Positions 1 through 11,479 of a stretch of 64,000 bases of DNA are shown here, one piece after another. A program made the position numbers and the translations under genes. Location of the stretch: NCBI GenBank assembly GCA_002946415.1, contig NJPS01000058.1, positions 62,001-126,000 on the forward strand, read 5' to 3'. Below the pieces are notes generated by a model, which was given only the letters and a program-made list of their open reading frames with translations, did no database searches and was not told the DNA's origin. How positions within the stretch are numbered: the stretch's first letter is position 1; each line of letters starts with the position of its first letter. The DNA is from Rutstroemia sp. NJR-2017a BVV2. Lineage: Eukaryota > Ascomycota > Leotiomycetes > Helotiales > Rutstroemiaceae.

Positions 1-2704
1 CCTTTTAGGGACGGTTTATAGCAAAGGGAACCTTCTCTTTAGTCCAGATGGAACATGTCTCTTTTCACCAGTAGGGAATCGAGTAACAATTTTTGATCTT
101 GTAAAGTGAGGGACACCTTGTTTGAATATGCGAATCCAATGCTGATATCTTTGCAGTAATAAATCTCACACATTACCATTTGCGCATCGAAAAAACATAG
201 CACGTTTGGGCCTGACACCGCGGGGCAACTTATTACTATCCATTGACGAGGATGGGCGCGCAGTCTTGACGAACGTTCCGCGGAGGATCGTTCTTCACCA
301 CTTCACCTTCAAGTCTGCGGTATCTGCCATCGCATTTTCTCCGTCAGGGCGCCACTTTGCGGTAGGAGTTGGGCGCATGATAGAAGTGTGGCACACGCCT
401 TCAACACCAGATACGAACACAGAGGGAGAACTAGAATTTGCGCCATTCGTTCGACATAGGGTCTACGCAGGTCATTATGATACAGTTCAGAGCATTGAGT
501 GGTCTAGCGACTCGCGCTTCTTCCTAAGTGCCGCAAAGGATCTGACAGCCCGAATATGGAGTTTGGATCCAGAAGAGGGCTTCATTCCTACAACATTGGC
601 TGGTCACCGGGAAGGAGTCATGGGAGCTTGGTTCTCAAAAGACCAAGAAACAATATATACTGTCAGCAAAGATGGTGCAGTGTTTCAATGGGCATATATC
701 AAAAATCCCAATGCGCCTGAGCCGGAAGATGACGATATGGATGAAGACGACGATGCACAGTTGCAGTGGAGGATTACCGAGAGGCATTACTTCATGCAGC
801 AACACGCGAAAGTAAATTGCGTTGCATACCACGCCGAAACGAACCTACTAGTTGCTGGATTTTCGAATGGAGTTTTCGGGCTTTACGAAATGCCAGAATT
901 TAACATGATACACACGCTCAGTATTTCGCAAAATGACATCGATTTTGTCACGATAAACAAAAGTGGTGAGTGGCTAGCGTTCGGAGCCTCGAAATTGGGA
1001 CAGCTCTTGGTATGGGAGTGGCAATCTGAATCATACATATTGAAGCAACAAGGTCATTTTGACTCGATGAATGCTTTGGTTTACTCTCCAGATGGACAAA
1101 AGATAATCACAACTGCAGACGATGGAAAGATCAAAGTGTGGGATGTGAATACCGGTTTCTGCATTGTTACCTTCACAGAGCATACAAGTGGAGTAACAGC
1201 ATGCGAGTTTGCGAAAAGAGGAAATGTTCTCTTCACATCGAGTCTGGATGGTTCTATCAGAGCCTGGGATTTAATACGGTATCGAAATTTCAGAACATTC
1301 ACGGCTCCGACACGACTTTCATTTTCCTCGTTAGCTGTGGATCCAAGTGGAGAAGTTGTTTGTGCTGGATCGCTGGACTCCTTCGAAATTCACATCTGGT
1401 CAGTACAGACCGGTCAATTACTAGATAGATTAGCAGGTCACGAAGGGCCTGTGTCTTCATTAGCATTTGCACCTAATGGAGGTGTGGTGGTGAGCGGAAG
1501 TTGGGATCACACAGTTCGTATCTGGTCAATTTTCGACCGGACGCAAACCAGTGAACCGCTTCAACTGCAGGCCGATGTGCTAGACGTTGCATTCCGACCT
1601 GACTCTTTACAGCTCGCCGTCTCGACTCTCGATGGTCAATTGACATTCTGGTCCGTCTCAGAAGCCGAACAGCAATCCGGTGTCGACGGACGAAGAGATG
1701 TATCAGGTGGACGTAAAATCACTGATCGTCGAACAGCCGCCAACGCCGCTGGAAACAAAAGTTTCAGCACAATCAGATATAGTGCTGACGGTACCTGCGT
1801 ACTAGCAGGCGGTAACAGCAAATATATCTGTCTCTACTCCGTCTCATCCCTCGTCCTCCTCAAACGCTTCACAGTAAGCATCAACCTCTCCCTCTCCGGC
1901 ACCCAAGAATTCCTCAACAGCAAACTCCTCACCGAAGCCGGTCCTACCGACCTCATCGACGACCAAGGCGAAGCCTCCGACCTCGAAGATCGCATCGACC
2001 GTACACTTCCCGGTTCAACTCGTGGCGGGGATCCTTCCGCCAGGAAACGCATGCCAGAAGTTCGCGTCTCCGGCGTGGCATTTTCGCCAACCGGAAGAGC
2101 CTTCTGCGCCGCGTCCACAGAAGGCCTTCTCATTTACAGTCTTGACACCGCACCGCTTTTCGACCCCATCGATCTCGATTTGGCCATCACACCCTCTTCC
2201 ACCCTACACGTTCTCCAGCACGAAAAGGACTACCTAAAAGCCCTCGTCATGGCCTTCCGTCTCAACGAATCTCCTCTCATCAGACGCGTTTTCGAGGCAA
2301 TCCCGCCCTCAGATATCTCACACGTGGTAGCCGAGCTCCCAATCGTATACGTTCCTCGACTGCTCCGCTTCGTCGCAATGCAAACGGAAGAGAGTCCGCA
2401 TCTCGAGTTCTGTTTACTCTGGGTGCAAGCTATTCTCACCAGCCATGGGCAGTGGGTTGGTGATAACAGAATCTTAGTGGACTCGGAGCTACGGATTGTG
2501 GGCAGGGCTGTAGGGCGCATACGAGATGATTTGAGGAGGTTAGCGGAGGAGAATGTTTATCTAGTGGAATACTTGTTGGGTCAGCCGGTCGAGCAGTCGA
2601 ATCCGGTTGATGGGCAAGCGATTATGGACGGTGGGATTGGTGTCGATGTGCAGGAGTTAAATGACGAGGATGATGATGATGCGGAATGGATTGGTTTAGA
2701 TTAA
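1..2704 (+). CDS. PWP2: Periodic tryptophan protein 2 (U3 snoRNP/UTP-B WD40 protein), 5' partial
   Basis: WD40-repeat subunit of the small-subunit processome (UTP-B module), which acts in the nucleolus in 18S rRNA maturation. Visible exons are 1-105 and 157-2704, with a 51-bp intron (donor GTGAGG, acceptor TTGCAG). The exon join restores a continuous reading DLVNNKSH. The window begins at the last base of a codon, and about 8-10 N-terminal residues are probably missing. The 883 visible residues contain many WD units (for example DLTARIWSL and GSWDHTVRIWS), acidic stretches (PEDDDMDEDDD), and a C-terminal helical Utp12-type region from about residue 720. The end is acidic (NDEDDDDAEWIGLD). The length fits the family (about 900 aa). 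The next gene is convergent and distant. Identification is confident from the near-complete match to the conserved family pattern; only the first codons are unseen. Confidence 0.95.
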
Positions 2705-3016
2705 GGTTTGGGATGGGTTAATAAAAGTCAAAGGCGCATCTTTCGAAATGATATTGTATATATGCTGCTTGACATGGCAATTCTTGTATGTCCTGCTTTC
2801 TCTCATTTATTAACCAAATTCACCATACCCTATTTTCACCTGCGCTATCCTAATGTTTGTCCCTTCATCAACTGGCCCTTCATACTACTGAAGCATTTCC
2901 AATCAACCTTCTCAATCTTCTCAATCTGTAACTCAATATACTATGACTGCATCTCCAAATTATCATAGGCACAAGTATTCATACACCAGGGTGTGTACTA
3001 ACTACTCGACCAACTT

Positions 3017-3165
3017 CTGATTGTTTAAGTAATATTTGAATATCATGAACTAATATATATTTAAGTACAATTACATATCTGATTATTTAAATGAACTTCA
3101 AATATCAGTATAATTATATATCTGATTATTTAAAGGAAATTTGGATATTGAGAATATCGAAGTTT
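3017..3165. repeat. AT-rich imperfect tandem repeat, three copies
   Basis: Copies begin at about 3017, 3079 and 3122, each opening with CTGATTRTTTAA and followed by a diverged ATATC/AATAT-rich body of 43-62 bp. Copies two and three share the motif TATCTGATTATTTAAA. Base composition is far more AT-rich than the flanks. This could be a decayed mobile element or a 3' flank of PWP2. Confidence 0.6.
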
Positions 3166-3806
3166 TGAAGGTGGTCGGATAGTTAGTACATCCTCTGGTG
3201 ATACAGATAGATATACAAGTACTATATGTGAGGGATATCCCCACAGTATTCCACAGTTTGCCCCTCTAGGCTGTCTATCCTCTCCTCTCTTGTTTCGCCC
3301 TTGCCCCCCTCGTTCGCCGTTCTCTTTTACCCTCCTCTGTAGCCCCTCGACTAACCCCAACAACCAACACGCCCCCAGCATATTCCTTATAACTTCCTGT
3401 CTACAACCCCCTCCCCAGCAAGCAAGTAAGTAACCCGCCACCCAACTAACTTATTTCAACCCGCTTCCCTACCTACATCACATACCTACACCTCGTCCGT
3501 CCACCCAATCATCCACAAAATATATCTCTCCCCTCCCACAAACCAAACTAAAACCTAACTAAAACTTACCACCTATCCTTATCCTTCTCCTATCTCCACC
3601 TATCCCCGAATCCCAAACTTCAAAATCAAACAAGACTAACAACCTCAATCCGAAACCAAATCCCAAATCCAACCCCAACCACGCGCACCACTTCCCCCGT
3701 CCCCCAAAGAATATCAAAAGCCATTTATCCTATCTATACATCACATCACATAGACACAATATCACAAATATCCATTCCACCGCAAGTGATCAAAGTCAGC
3801 AACCAA

Positions 3807-3853
3807 AGCAGGCAAGCAGGCAGGCAAGCAGGCAGGCAAACAAGCAAGCAAGC
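3807..3853. repeat. AGCAGGCA-type microsatellite
   Basis: Alternating AGGC/AAGC tetranucleotide units form a simple repeat. It is followed at about 3900-3978 by a (CTC/CTT) trinucleotide tract. Both sit inside the pyrimidine-rich spacer and have no coding support. Confidence 0.8.
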
Positions 3854-4798
3854 CCAGCAGCGTATAAGTAAATCCACAGCCACAGGTTCTTCCTCCCTAT
3901 CATCATCCTCCTCTCCTCCTTCTCCTCCTCCTTCTCCTCCTTCTCCTCCTCCTTCTCCTCCTCCTCCTCCTCCCCCTTTCCTTAATCATAACCCAATTAC
4001 CCAACTTTACCCTACAAACCACCTATCTACTATGCGGCTCATTTTAATCATCTTCGTCAAACACCGATTGCTGTATCGGCCCCATCCTGAGGTTGCATGA
4101 GACCAACACCTGTTTCAAAACGAACCTTCACAGCAACCACACCTCCCGCCATTCCTCCTTCACTCCAGGTGATCATCACGTCGTCTTTTGCTCTGTCCCC
4201 ACAACACTCACAGCACAATCACCTCCCTTTACCCTCCTTACCCCCCCTCCTCCTCCCCTTTCCCCCTCTCCATCATCCCTCCATTCACTCACTCAACCCA
4301 GCTTCCACCTCCTACACCTCACACCAACCACCTAATCAGCATCACAGCAAGCCGCAATTCTATAAAAAGGTATAAAATTTCATCACTTCATTTAATTTCA
4401 TCTCATACTCATAAAAAAAGGGAATTTCCATCCACCACTCAACCAATCACTCAACCAATCACCCATCCTACCCTATAATCCAACAAACTATCCATCCTAT
4501 AATCCAACAAACAAACAGCTCCTCCTCCTCTCCCGCCCCTTTTGACCGAAACGAAGCTAATCCAATCCGAACCAGTGTGAACCAATCCAATGTGACCTAA
4601 TCCAATCCACTTAGAAGAATACAATAGAATACATACATTACACCAAACATTATCGTAAAATCTCCGGTTCCATCTTCTTCTGTCTCCCCTTCTCCCCTTC
4701 CATTCCCTCTACCATCTCCTACCATTCCCTCTCCCCCTCTCTCTCCATCCCCCTCTATCCCCTCCTCTCTATCCCCTCCCCTCTCTCCCCCATCCCAT

Positions 4799-6504
4799 CT
4801 ACCCCCTCCCCACCCCCCTCGGCGATCCCGTCAAAAAGTCCTCTCCCCCCTCCCTTCCCACCCCACCCCTCCCCATACTCTTCCTCCCCCCACTAACCCC
4901 GCCATCCTCCAGCGGCGGCGTAAGACTATTCTCCCACTCCTGCATCATACTCGAGACAGTTTTTTTCAAATTACTCGGCGTCAATTTATCACTCAGCAAC
5001 GCCGGCCACTGAATCTCGTCAATGTTTCTGGACGCTGCGGCGGTAGGGGTTTCTGGGCGGGCGATTCTGTTTTGGGTGGGTTTGTTAGTGCTGAGTGATG
5101 TGATGGGATTGGAGGATGGGGTTGGAAAATGGGATTGGAGGACGGAAAAGAGAGAATAAAAGGAAAAGAAAGTACTCACTTAACCCCATCCCCCAGCTCC
5201 GCCTCTCCTCTCCCCGGCGTGACCGGCCCCCCACCCGACAAAGTCGAACTCCCACTCCACCTCAACGGCGAATGCGACGACTTGAGATCGGCCCCCGCAG
5301 CAGGGGAATCCCAATTCGACCAATCATCATCATCGACCGTAGCAGTCGGGAACGAAATCGGCCTCGCGCGCCTCTTCTGCACATTCGTGGGCTTCATCGG
5401 CGTCGTCAGAATATCCGGATCCTGCCATATAGAATTGGCGCCCGTGAGAGAATCCCATGTGCGTTGGGTAGCGGGATTGTGAGGACGACCACGCAGACTG
5501 CCTCGGCTTTCGTGTTTGTGGAGAGGGCGCTGCGTGTCCCGGTTTTGGGCCGAGGTGCCGTTGACGGCTTCCTCGCCGACGGTCGCTTGTCGGAGGTCTT
5601 CGAGGAAATTCCAGATGCCGGTTTTGACGTCTTCGGCAAAGTTTTTGGCGCCGTGGGTGACGCCACTTTGGTAAGAGTGCCGGTTGGCGCGGTTGGAGTT
5701 CACTTTGGTTATGCCGATGCTGGTATCGGGCATGGTGGTGCTGCGGGCGATGCCTTCGGCGGGGATTTTGCTGTAGAGAGATTGGATATTTGAATTGTAG
5801 GTTGTTCGCTCGGGGGATAGTAAAGAGAGTGTGCGGGTGTGACCTCCTGTGATGACCTTCCTTCGGGAATTCTTTGAGTCTTTTGCTAAATGGGGAGGGT
5901 TGGCCAGGAGCGCCTTTTTTCTGTCCATGTCTACGCTTTGGCGTGGAGTCGTTGTGCGACCTTCCTCGAGGGATCCTCGTTCAAGCTGCAATGGCTGTAA
6001 CTTCTCGACATGGCGTATTTCTGCTCGCTTCCTCGTTGATTCATGTAATGCCCATTGTTTCTTTAGTTGTGTCAGTTCCGTCTCGGCCTTGCATAATTCC
6101 TCCTTCAACTCTAGAACTCTTCTTTCTTGCGCCGCCAAAGCGACAAGAAATCCATTGGGGTCATTCGGCGACGGCGTAGTAACAGTCGATTCTGCAGGCG
6201 TACCCGGATATGAAGGTGCGGTCGACGAAGTAGGCGTTGGTCGGGACGATTCCAGACCGTTGCTGGGAGCAACGGGGAATGTTAGAGATAGGCGATTTGG
6301 TCGTCGGTGAGTATAGGACAATGCACGGTCGGGTCGTACAGTAGGTCGAACAGGAGGGTTCGCATTCGTGGTTGAGAAGTTGACTCTATTGGGGGAAGTA
6401 CCAATATGTGGACTGGGTGCATCAGAAGGTAGCTCGGTTCCTGCGAGAATGGACTCGACCGAATTGCGGTCAATGGACGAAGTGCGTTTATGAATGGCTT
6501 CCAT
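4799..6504 (-). CDS. DUF4048-type fungal protein of unknown function
   Basis: Exons (minus strand) are 6504-5180 and 5066-4799. The 113-bp intron has donor GTGAGTAC, branch-like CACTAAC and acceptor AACAG, and it joins GDGVK to IARPETPT in phase, giving 530 aa. The protein is largely disordered and Ser/Thr/Pro/Arg-rich. It has one coiled-coil stretch (LVALAAQERRVLELKEELCK... about residues 120-165), a helical motif GIWNFLEDLRQATVGEEA, and a C-terminal tryptophan-containing helix (SNLKKTVSSMMQEWENSL). This layout matches fungal DUF4048 proteins; no biochemical role is known to me. An upstream in-frame ATG at 6576 would add 24 residues, but that stretch looks like leader, so I prefer the ATG at 6504. 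The tail is Gly/Arg-rich and its length depends on the exon 2 frame. Confidence 0.8.
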
Positions 6505-7760
6505 GGTGCATATCGAGAAAGGAGAATATATATCTGGGGATAATAATGGAAAGAGTGTCGATCTCTGTGTGAGCATTCAAGATGCAAGAATTGGACGGGA
6601 GGATTGTTTTTATCGTTTTTGGTGGTTTTGTTCAGTCTTGGAAGTTATATGGAATTTCCGTTCATGGAATCGTTAAAAAGTTATTTCGTTCGTGTATGCA
6701 TTCGTAGGTCGTTATGTCAACAAATAAGCAAAACAAGATGAAACCAACCCCCGCGCAAACGAAATAAGGGAAAAGAGTCAAAAAAGAGGTTCTCGTTCGG
6801 TCCTGAATAAAGAAAGTAGTTATGGTATTTTTAGAATTGTAGCGACGTGACAACGTAAGTCATTACAAAATGTGGATTCGACTGAGCATCATGGCCCATA
6901 CAAAAAAGGAGTGTGAGTGAGTGTGTGTGTGTTGTTGTTGTTGATATGGGGAGAGAAGGGAGGAAGGGAGAAGAGGAGGAGATAGCGTTCGTGCTAATTA
7001 AGATCTAGTTTCTAGTTAAGATCTAGGACAATAAGATCTAAGAAGTATGTTTGCCCACCAGTTCTAGGATTAGTTTCTAGCTCTAGTCGTTTGCTTGTCT
7101 CCTGTTGAAGAACTAAAAGGGTCAAAGAGTTCAACATTTATCCTGCAGTTCTTCACTCCATCCCCTGAGTTGTACTACCCACGCCGAATCCGACCAATTG
7201 TGCTTTGTTGCTGCGTGGAATCCCGGCAGAATTTGTATGTTTTCGGTCCCTTGGTTCGCCTGGGCACAGCAAAGCAAGGTATAGACGGGGCACAGCATGA
7301 ATCCGGACAACAAATCAGATGAACGGGAACTTGTACCAGTGGCTGTTGGCTTACGTAATAGGGGACGTGCATAAACGGCTGTTGTTCACAATTGCATTCT
7401 TGACGAGTCACGAGCTCAGGCGTTCCTTACGCGCCTCGACTTCGGGACCACTACCGTTCAGTTCAGTAACACGGCAACAAAGAACTTCGCGAAGAAAGAA
7501 CCCACCACACCTCTGTATTGTCAACTACTTCACTATGCTCGAGTCATCATCTAACTATTAGGTCGCAGCTGGCTGTACGAACTACAGCTGTGGATTATGG
7601 CTTTCAGCATTCATGTCGTTTTGCAAACATCCCATCCAGTATAGCATTTATATCATATATCAATACACCCAGGATTGCTTCCTACATCGACATTATCACC
7701 ACCGACTGCTAACATTGCTTCCTTTTAAATCATATCCCCAAGCCCCGATACGTGCTCGCA
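6505..7760. other. Intergenic region, divergent promoters
   Basis: About 1.25 kb lies between the divergent DUF4048 and ligase-like genes. It holds a short GT run near 6910-6940, three AGATCT-containing units near 7000-7045 (AGATCTAG/AGATCTAA), and two TTCTAG-rich copies up to about 7090. Short frames in it do not resemble proteins. I see no RNA gene. Confidence 0.5.
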
Positions 7761-9587
7761 ATGCCCTTCCCATTCATCCATCTCTGCACATTACTAGAGG
7801 AATTAGAAGGAGTTCTTCTCAGCCCAACCCCACTTCTTCCGTCAACACTCAACTTCAAGAAGGAGGACTTGACCGTCCAATGGCACGCTCGCTTCAGTAA
7901 CAGTATCAATACTATTCATCGAGATGACCCCGCATTGATTTTCGCTCTAAGTCCCGAGAAATTGGTTGACCGAGATTATGGCTTTAACGAAGATACTCTC
8001 TCCCGCTTCATCGCAAGGATTTTTCAGATGCCTTTGGCCGACTATGGACGTTGGAGATCATGGCCGAAACTTGCAAGCTACAGGACTGAAGCTAGAGGTG
8101 CGTCTGGCTCGGTGGTCAACACTTTGGTCAGGAATGATCTTGGTTCTCGAGTGGAAAGGATAATGAGGGAAATGGGTCGTGATACGGTCAGTGATTCTAC
8201 GTTATGATAAGCACTTCGCATTTCATTGTGATTACTTCCCCAGTATATCTATCCTTACTAAACTTCCAATAACATTGAGCACTTTGACCTCCAAACAACA
8301 GCTAAAATCCATACAATCTAGGTCCAAGAAGTACATCTTCTGCACAAAAAGATCACTGTCGAGGAAGTTGACAATGCGTTGATCATCATTGCTGCGAACA
8401 ATGAGGAATCATCGGAAGCAATAAAGTCTCTTGCCCGTAGCCATGATAGGAATGTCTTTACAAGACCTCTCGAAAGACTATACTTGAAACTTGGAAGCAA
8501 TCAAGCCAAATGGCTCACTCGGCTGTTACTGAAAGACTATGGCTTTAAAGTACCTACGGTATTCAACGTTGGATCACAACATACAAGCTTCTCCAGTGCG
8601 CTGAAGGTGACGGCAGAAGTTGACTGGAACAACATTATCCCTATTCGTCGGGAAGGCTCCAATATAATGAAGCCTATATTGTTTCAACAAACGACTAAGG
8701 CGGTTGAGGCATCATCCAATCTTAAGACAAAGGCAACTCCTTCGAGAGGGGTGGTCTCGCGTTCCAACGTCGAACAACCACTATCGCAGAGTAAACCTCT
8801 ATTAATCGAAGCAGCACCATCTTCCGTCAATGCTCAGATTGTCGCAAGGCACACACCGAGGCAGAATACAGAGTTAGGAGCATCGTCTACTACGAGCAAG
8901 CGCCCTTTGTCTGAAATAACATCATCATCTCTCAATTCCCAAGGAGGGGGAAGATATTCACCGAGAAAGAAATCTTCATCCTCACTTGGCCGTTTACCTG
9001 ACAATACGGGATCTTCCAGCCGAGCGTCACCTCTCAATACAGGAGAACCACCACGCCAGTCATCTTCTACTGCTTCCGATCTCTCTCCTAGAAAAACTGA
9101 AACCAACTCTTCTAGACAGCGATCCACTCCACGCAATCAGCAATCGCCAACAGCAAAACCTTCCAAATCCATCAGCTCCTCCATCACCAAAGGAACCGGC
9201 ACCTGCAAAATCTCCTCCAAAACCTGCCCTTTCACCAACTGCATCTTCATCCTCTCCCCCGCCGTAACCTCCATCCGCCACCTCATCAAACCCCACGGCA
9301 CCACCTACACCACATCTCTGCAGGCGCTTGTGCGGAAAGTTCTCCCTAGACGATGTTCTGAAACCGGCCGCAAGGTGCGCAAAATCGCATTAGTGGAGTC
9401 GAAGAAACGGGACGAAACTATCGCGTTCATGCATGAGATTGAAGGGTTGGGGTTGAAGAGATCGAGTGGTGAGAGAGAGTATGTTGAGGTATATGATTGG
9501 AGGTTGTTGGAGAAGATCGCGGCGGAGGAGGCGGGGAATGGGGTTGGTTGGAATGTTTGGAAACGGTATTGGGTGGGTGCGGCGTAG
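7761..9587 (+). CDS. DNA-ligase-IV-like protein lacking the adenylation core
   Basis: Exons are 7761-8186 and 8322-9587; the 135-bp intron joins MGRDT to VQEVHLLHKK in phase, giving 563 aa. Residues about 30-250 resemble the N-terminal helical DNA-binding domain of ATP-dependent DNA ligases (YGFNEDTLSRFIARIF; later ERLYLKLGSNQAKWLTRLLLKDYG, which matches the ligase IV pattern). At about residue 258 the motif MKPILFQQ resembles the family's PMLA junction that normally leads into the nucleotidyltransferase domain. Here the chain instead enters a Ser/Pro-rich linker (about 270-430). No KxDG adenylation motif is present. The C-terminal 120 residues (FILSPAVTSIRHLIKPHG... VEVYDWRLLEKI) look BRCT-like. 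It may be a non-catalytic ligase relative. The upstream GTG/ATG choice favours the ATG at 7761. Confidence 0.7.
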
Positions 9588-10594
9588 GTGGGTTTTTGGT
9601 ATATGATTGGGTTTTGGATGGGCGAATGGATTGATTGCTCTTGGAAGCTGAGCAACAACTTGGAGTCTTGGAGCTCACACGGCAAAAGTGAGCATTCTTT
9701 CAGAGCGGATTTGGATTTTGGGTAGAGACATAGGATTGGGAATACCCACTATGTTCGGCATTTTGCAATATTCTTCTTACTTATGCTTTCAATACCCGCG
9801 GATGTTAGCATAGAATGAGATACATGAACCAAAACAGTACAAGCTGATCAAATAGCTGTTCCCTTCGAAGCACATTGACACCGCCTCATCGCGCCACATC
9901 GAATACTGACGAAGTATTGCAGATCCGACTCCGCGGGTGAATACGCCTCATATACCATTCCAGGATCAAACCCATAAGTAGATGCACAATGAGTGAAACC
10001 AGCTTACTTTTACCGCACTCTTAGGACTAGATCAATTCACTTGACCTGTCTGCCCCTTTATCCCACAATATCTCGGCTACTACTTACATTCAATTCATTC
10101 CATTCAACTCATTCCATACTATCAAAGAACTATAATGCTGTTAATCAACCAAAAAATTACTCCAGACAGTTGTATATATTGTTTTATCTATTTAGTGATT
10201 AGGGATATAGAGTTATAGCTATCAAAAAGCCCCTATCCGATATCCCGATCATCAACTTTCGACCGCCAGATCTGCGTTATGTCATTCCACTTACGTGCGC
10301 TACAGTGGAATAAGCTTTCGGGTTTTGGATCATGGAATGGAATGTTCTTGTGGTCTCACTATCCGGGTGGTTCAAGTGGACTGGTATAGTATTGATAAGT
10401 AGCTACGGAGAGAAAGTGGTATGTTCGATGAGTATATAAAGCAGTGCTACCTTGTGCTGTTTTCTCAGTAACAAATAGCAGTCTACTCTTTCTTTAGGCC
10501 TCTTCTATCTTTGCATCTCTACAATATTAACGATAATACACCATTCTCCAAATTACAATCCCTCATCTCCTCCGATTCTATCCAACCCCCTAAA
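9588..10594. other. Intergenic region and decarboxylase promoter
   Basis: About 1 kb lies between two co-directional genes. Short frames in it have no family resemblance. Near 10270-10350 there are two GGAATG-rich patches (TCATTCCAC, GGAATGGAATG). The distal part carries the TATA element listed separately and a CT-rich leader up to the ATG at 10595. Confidence 0.5.
10433..10440 (+). promoter_or_regulatory. TATA box of the phenolic acid decarboxylase gene
   Basis: TATATAAA lies about 155 bp before the chosen ATG at 10595 and is followed by a CT-rich leader. A strong TATA element fits an inducible gene, which is how this enzyme family usually behaves; that behaviour is inferred here. Confidence 0.55.
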
Positions 10595-11236
10595 ATGCCC
10601 CCTCAACACGGCGAGACCGATCCCGCGATCCTTTCCCAGTGGGAGAAGGATTTAAAAGATGTCCGTCTACTCTACGACTATGACGCGAAGGATGCACATG
10701 GAAAGCCGGAAAAATGGAGATATGAGATGTATGCAATATCCCTCCCGGTCTCGCGTCCTCCCCAATCTCCCCTCCGCATTCCCCTTTCTCCGCGCACCCC
10801 CACCTAACCCCCCACATCCTTACTTACTCATTCCCCCAGGTACTGCGCCCACCCCACCCTAATCATCTACGCCATTCACGGAGGCCCCATGGCCGGGCGG
10901 CAGAACTACCAACGCTGTTCCTACCAATGCCTACGCGCAGGCGAGCTCTGGCAAGTGAACTGGCTGGAAGAAACGGGCACGGTCTGCTCTCTAGTATACG
11001 ATATCCCTTTGGGGAAAATCAGCACTTTAATAGCGTTCAGCCAGGGGCATTGGGAACAGGCCGAGCAGGCGCACGGGGATAAGAGGAATGAGGAGGATTT
11101 TGAGCGCTGGAGGGGATTGGCTAGGATCGGGGGACAGACGGATAGAGTTTTGTTGAATAAGCAGGCGGAGGTGGTGGAGATGAGTAGGGGGAGAGGGAGC
11201 CTGGGGTGGGTGGAGGAGGGGGTGGAGACGTTGTAG
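10595..11236 (+). CDS. Phenolic acid decarboxylase
   Basis: Cofactor-free enzyme that decarboxylates hydroxycinnamic acids (p-coumaric, ferulic, caffeic) to vinylphenols in the cytosol, a detoxification step for plant phenolics. Exons are 10595-10728 and 10840-11236, with a 111-bp intron (donor GTATGC, branch CCTAAC, acceptor CCCAG) that splits a Met codon, giving 176 aa, the usual size. Family landmarks are LLYDYD (Tyr27 and Tyr29), GGPMAGR (Arg65) and NWLEETGT (Glu88), which correspond to the Tyr/Arg/Glu residues considered catalytic in bacterial PadC. The typical WTEPTGT motif is WLEETGT here. The beta-barrel part from YAIHGG to VVEMS follows the family order. An upstream in-frame TTG is not used as start because no ATG lies there. 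Confidence 0.9.
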
Positions 11237-11479
11237 ACGGGGAGGGAGGGGAGGGGAGGGGGTTGTGAGGAGAGGGTTATGAGGAGGTTTAAGAGGGGAC
11301 TTAAGAGGATTTTTAGGGGGACTTTAGTAATGGCGTATTTAATCTCTATTCTATCTTCTACTGTATATACTATCGATCTGATTCTCCTCTCTCTTTCTCT
11401 AATTGATTGTATATACCAACCGCCAATTCCTCCGCCGATCTGATTCTCCTCTCTCCTCTTATTCCCCTAAACGAACCCT

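Larger units (their letters stand above)
2705..4798. other. 2.1-kb gene-free, pyrimidine-rich intergenic region
   Basis: This lies between the 3' ends of PWP2 and the DUF4048 gene. The first 450 bp are AT-rich and include an imperfect tandem repeat (3017-3165). From about 3250 to 4798 the + strand is almost entirely C/T/A, with runs of CTC, TCC and CCAT. Open frames here are low-complexity (Ser/Pro/Thr) and show no family resemblance, so I call none. The strand asymmetry is like that of long fungal 5' leaders, yet no + strand gene starts downstream. A long noncoding transcript is possible but unproven. Confidence 0.6.

Noticed and set aside
3130..3441. 103-codon minus-strand frame
   Set aside because: It crosses the AT repeat and the pyrimidine tract. 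Composition is non-protein-like and there is no conserved motif.
3786..4100. 104-codon frame rich in Ser/Pro (poly-SSPPSPPP)
   Set aside because: It arises from the CTC/TCC microsatellite in the pyrimidine-rich spacer. It has no family resemblance and no flanking gene structure.
5116..5793. 225-codon plus-strand frame
   Set aside because: Antisense to the DUF4048 coding exon, and a shadow of its codon bias.
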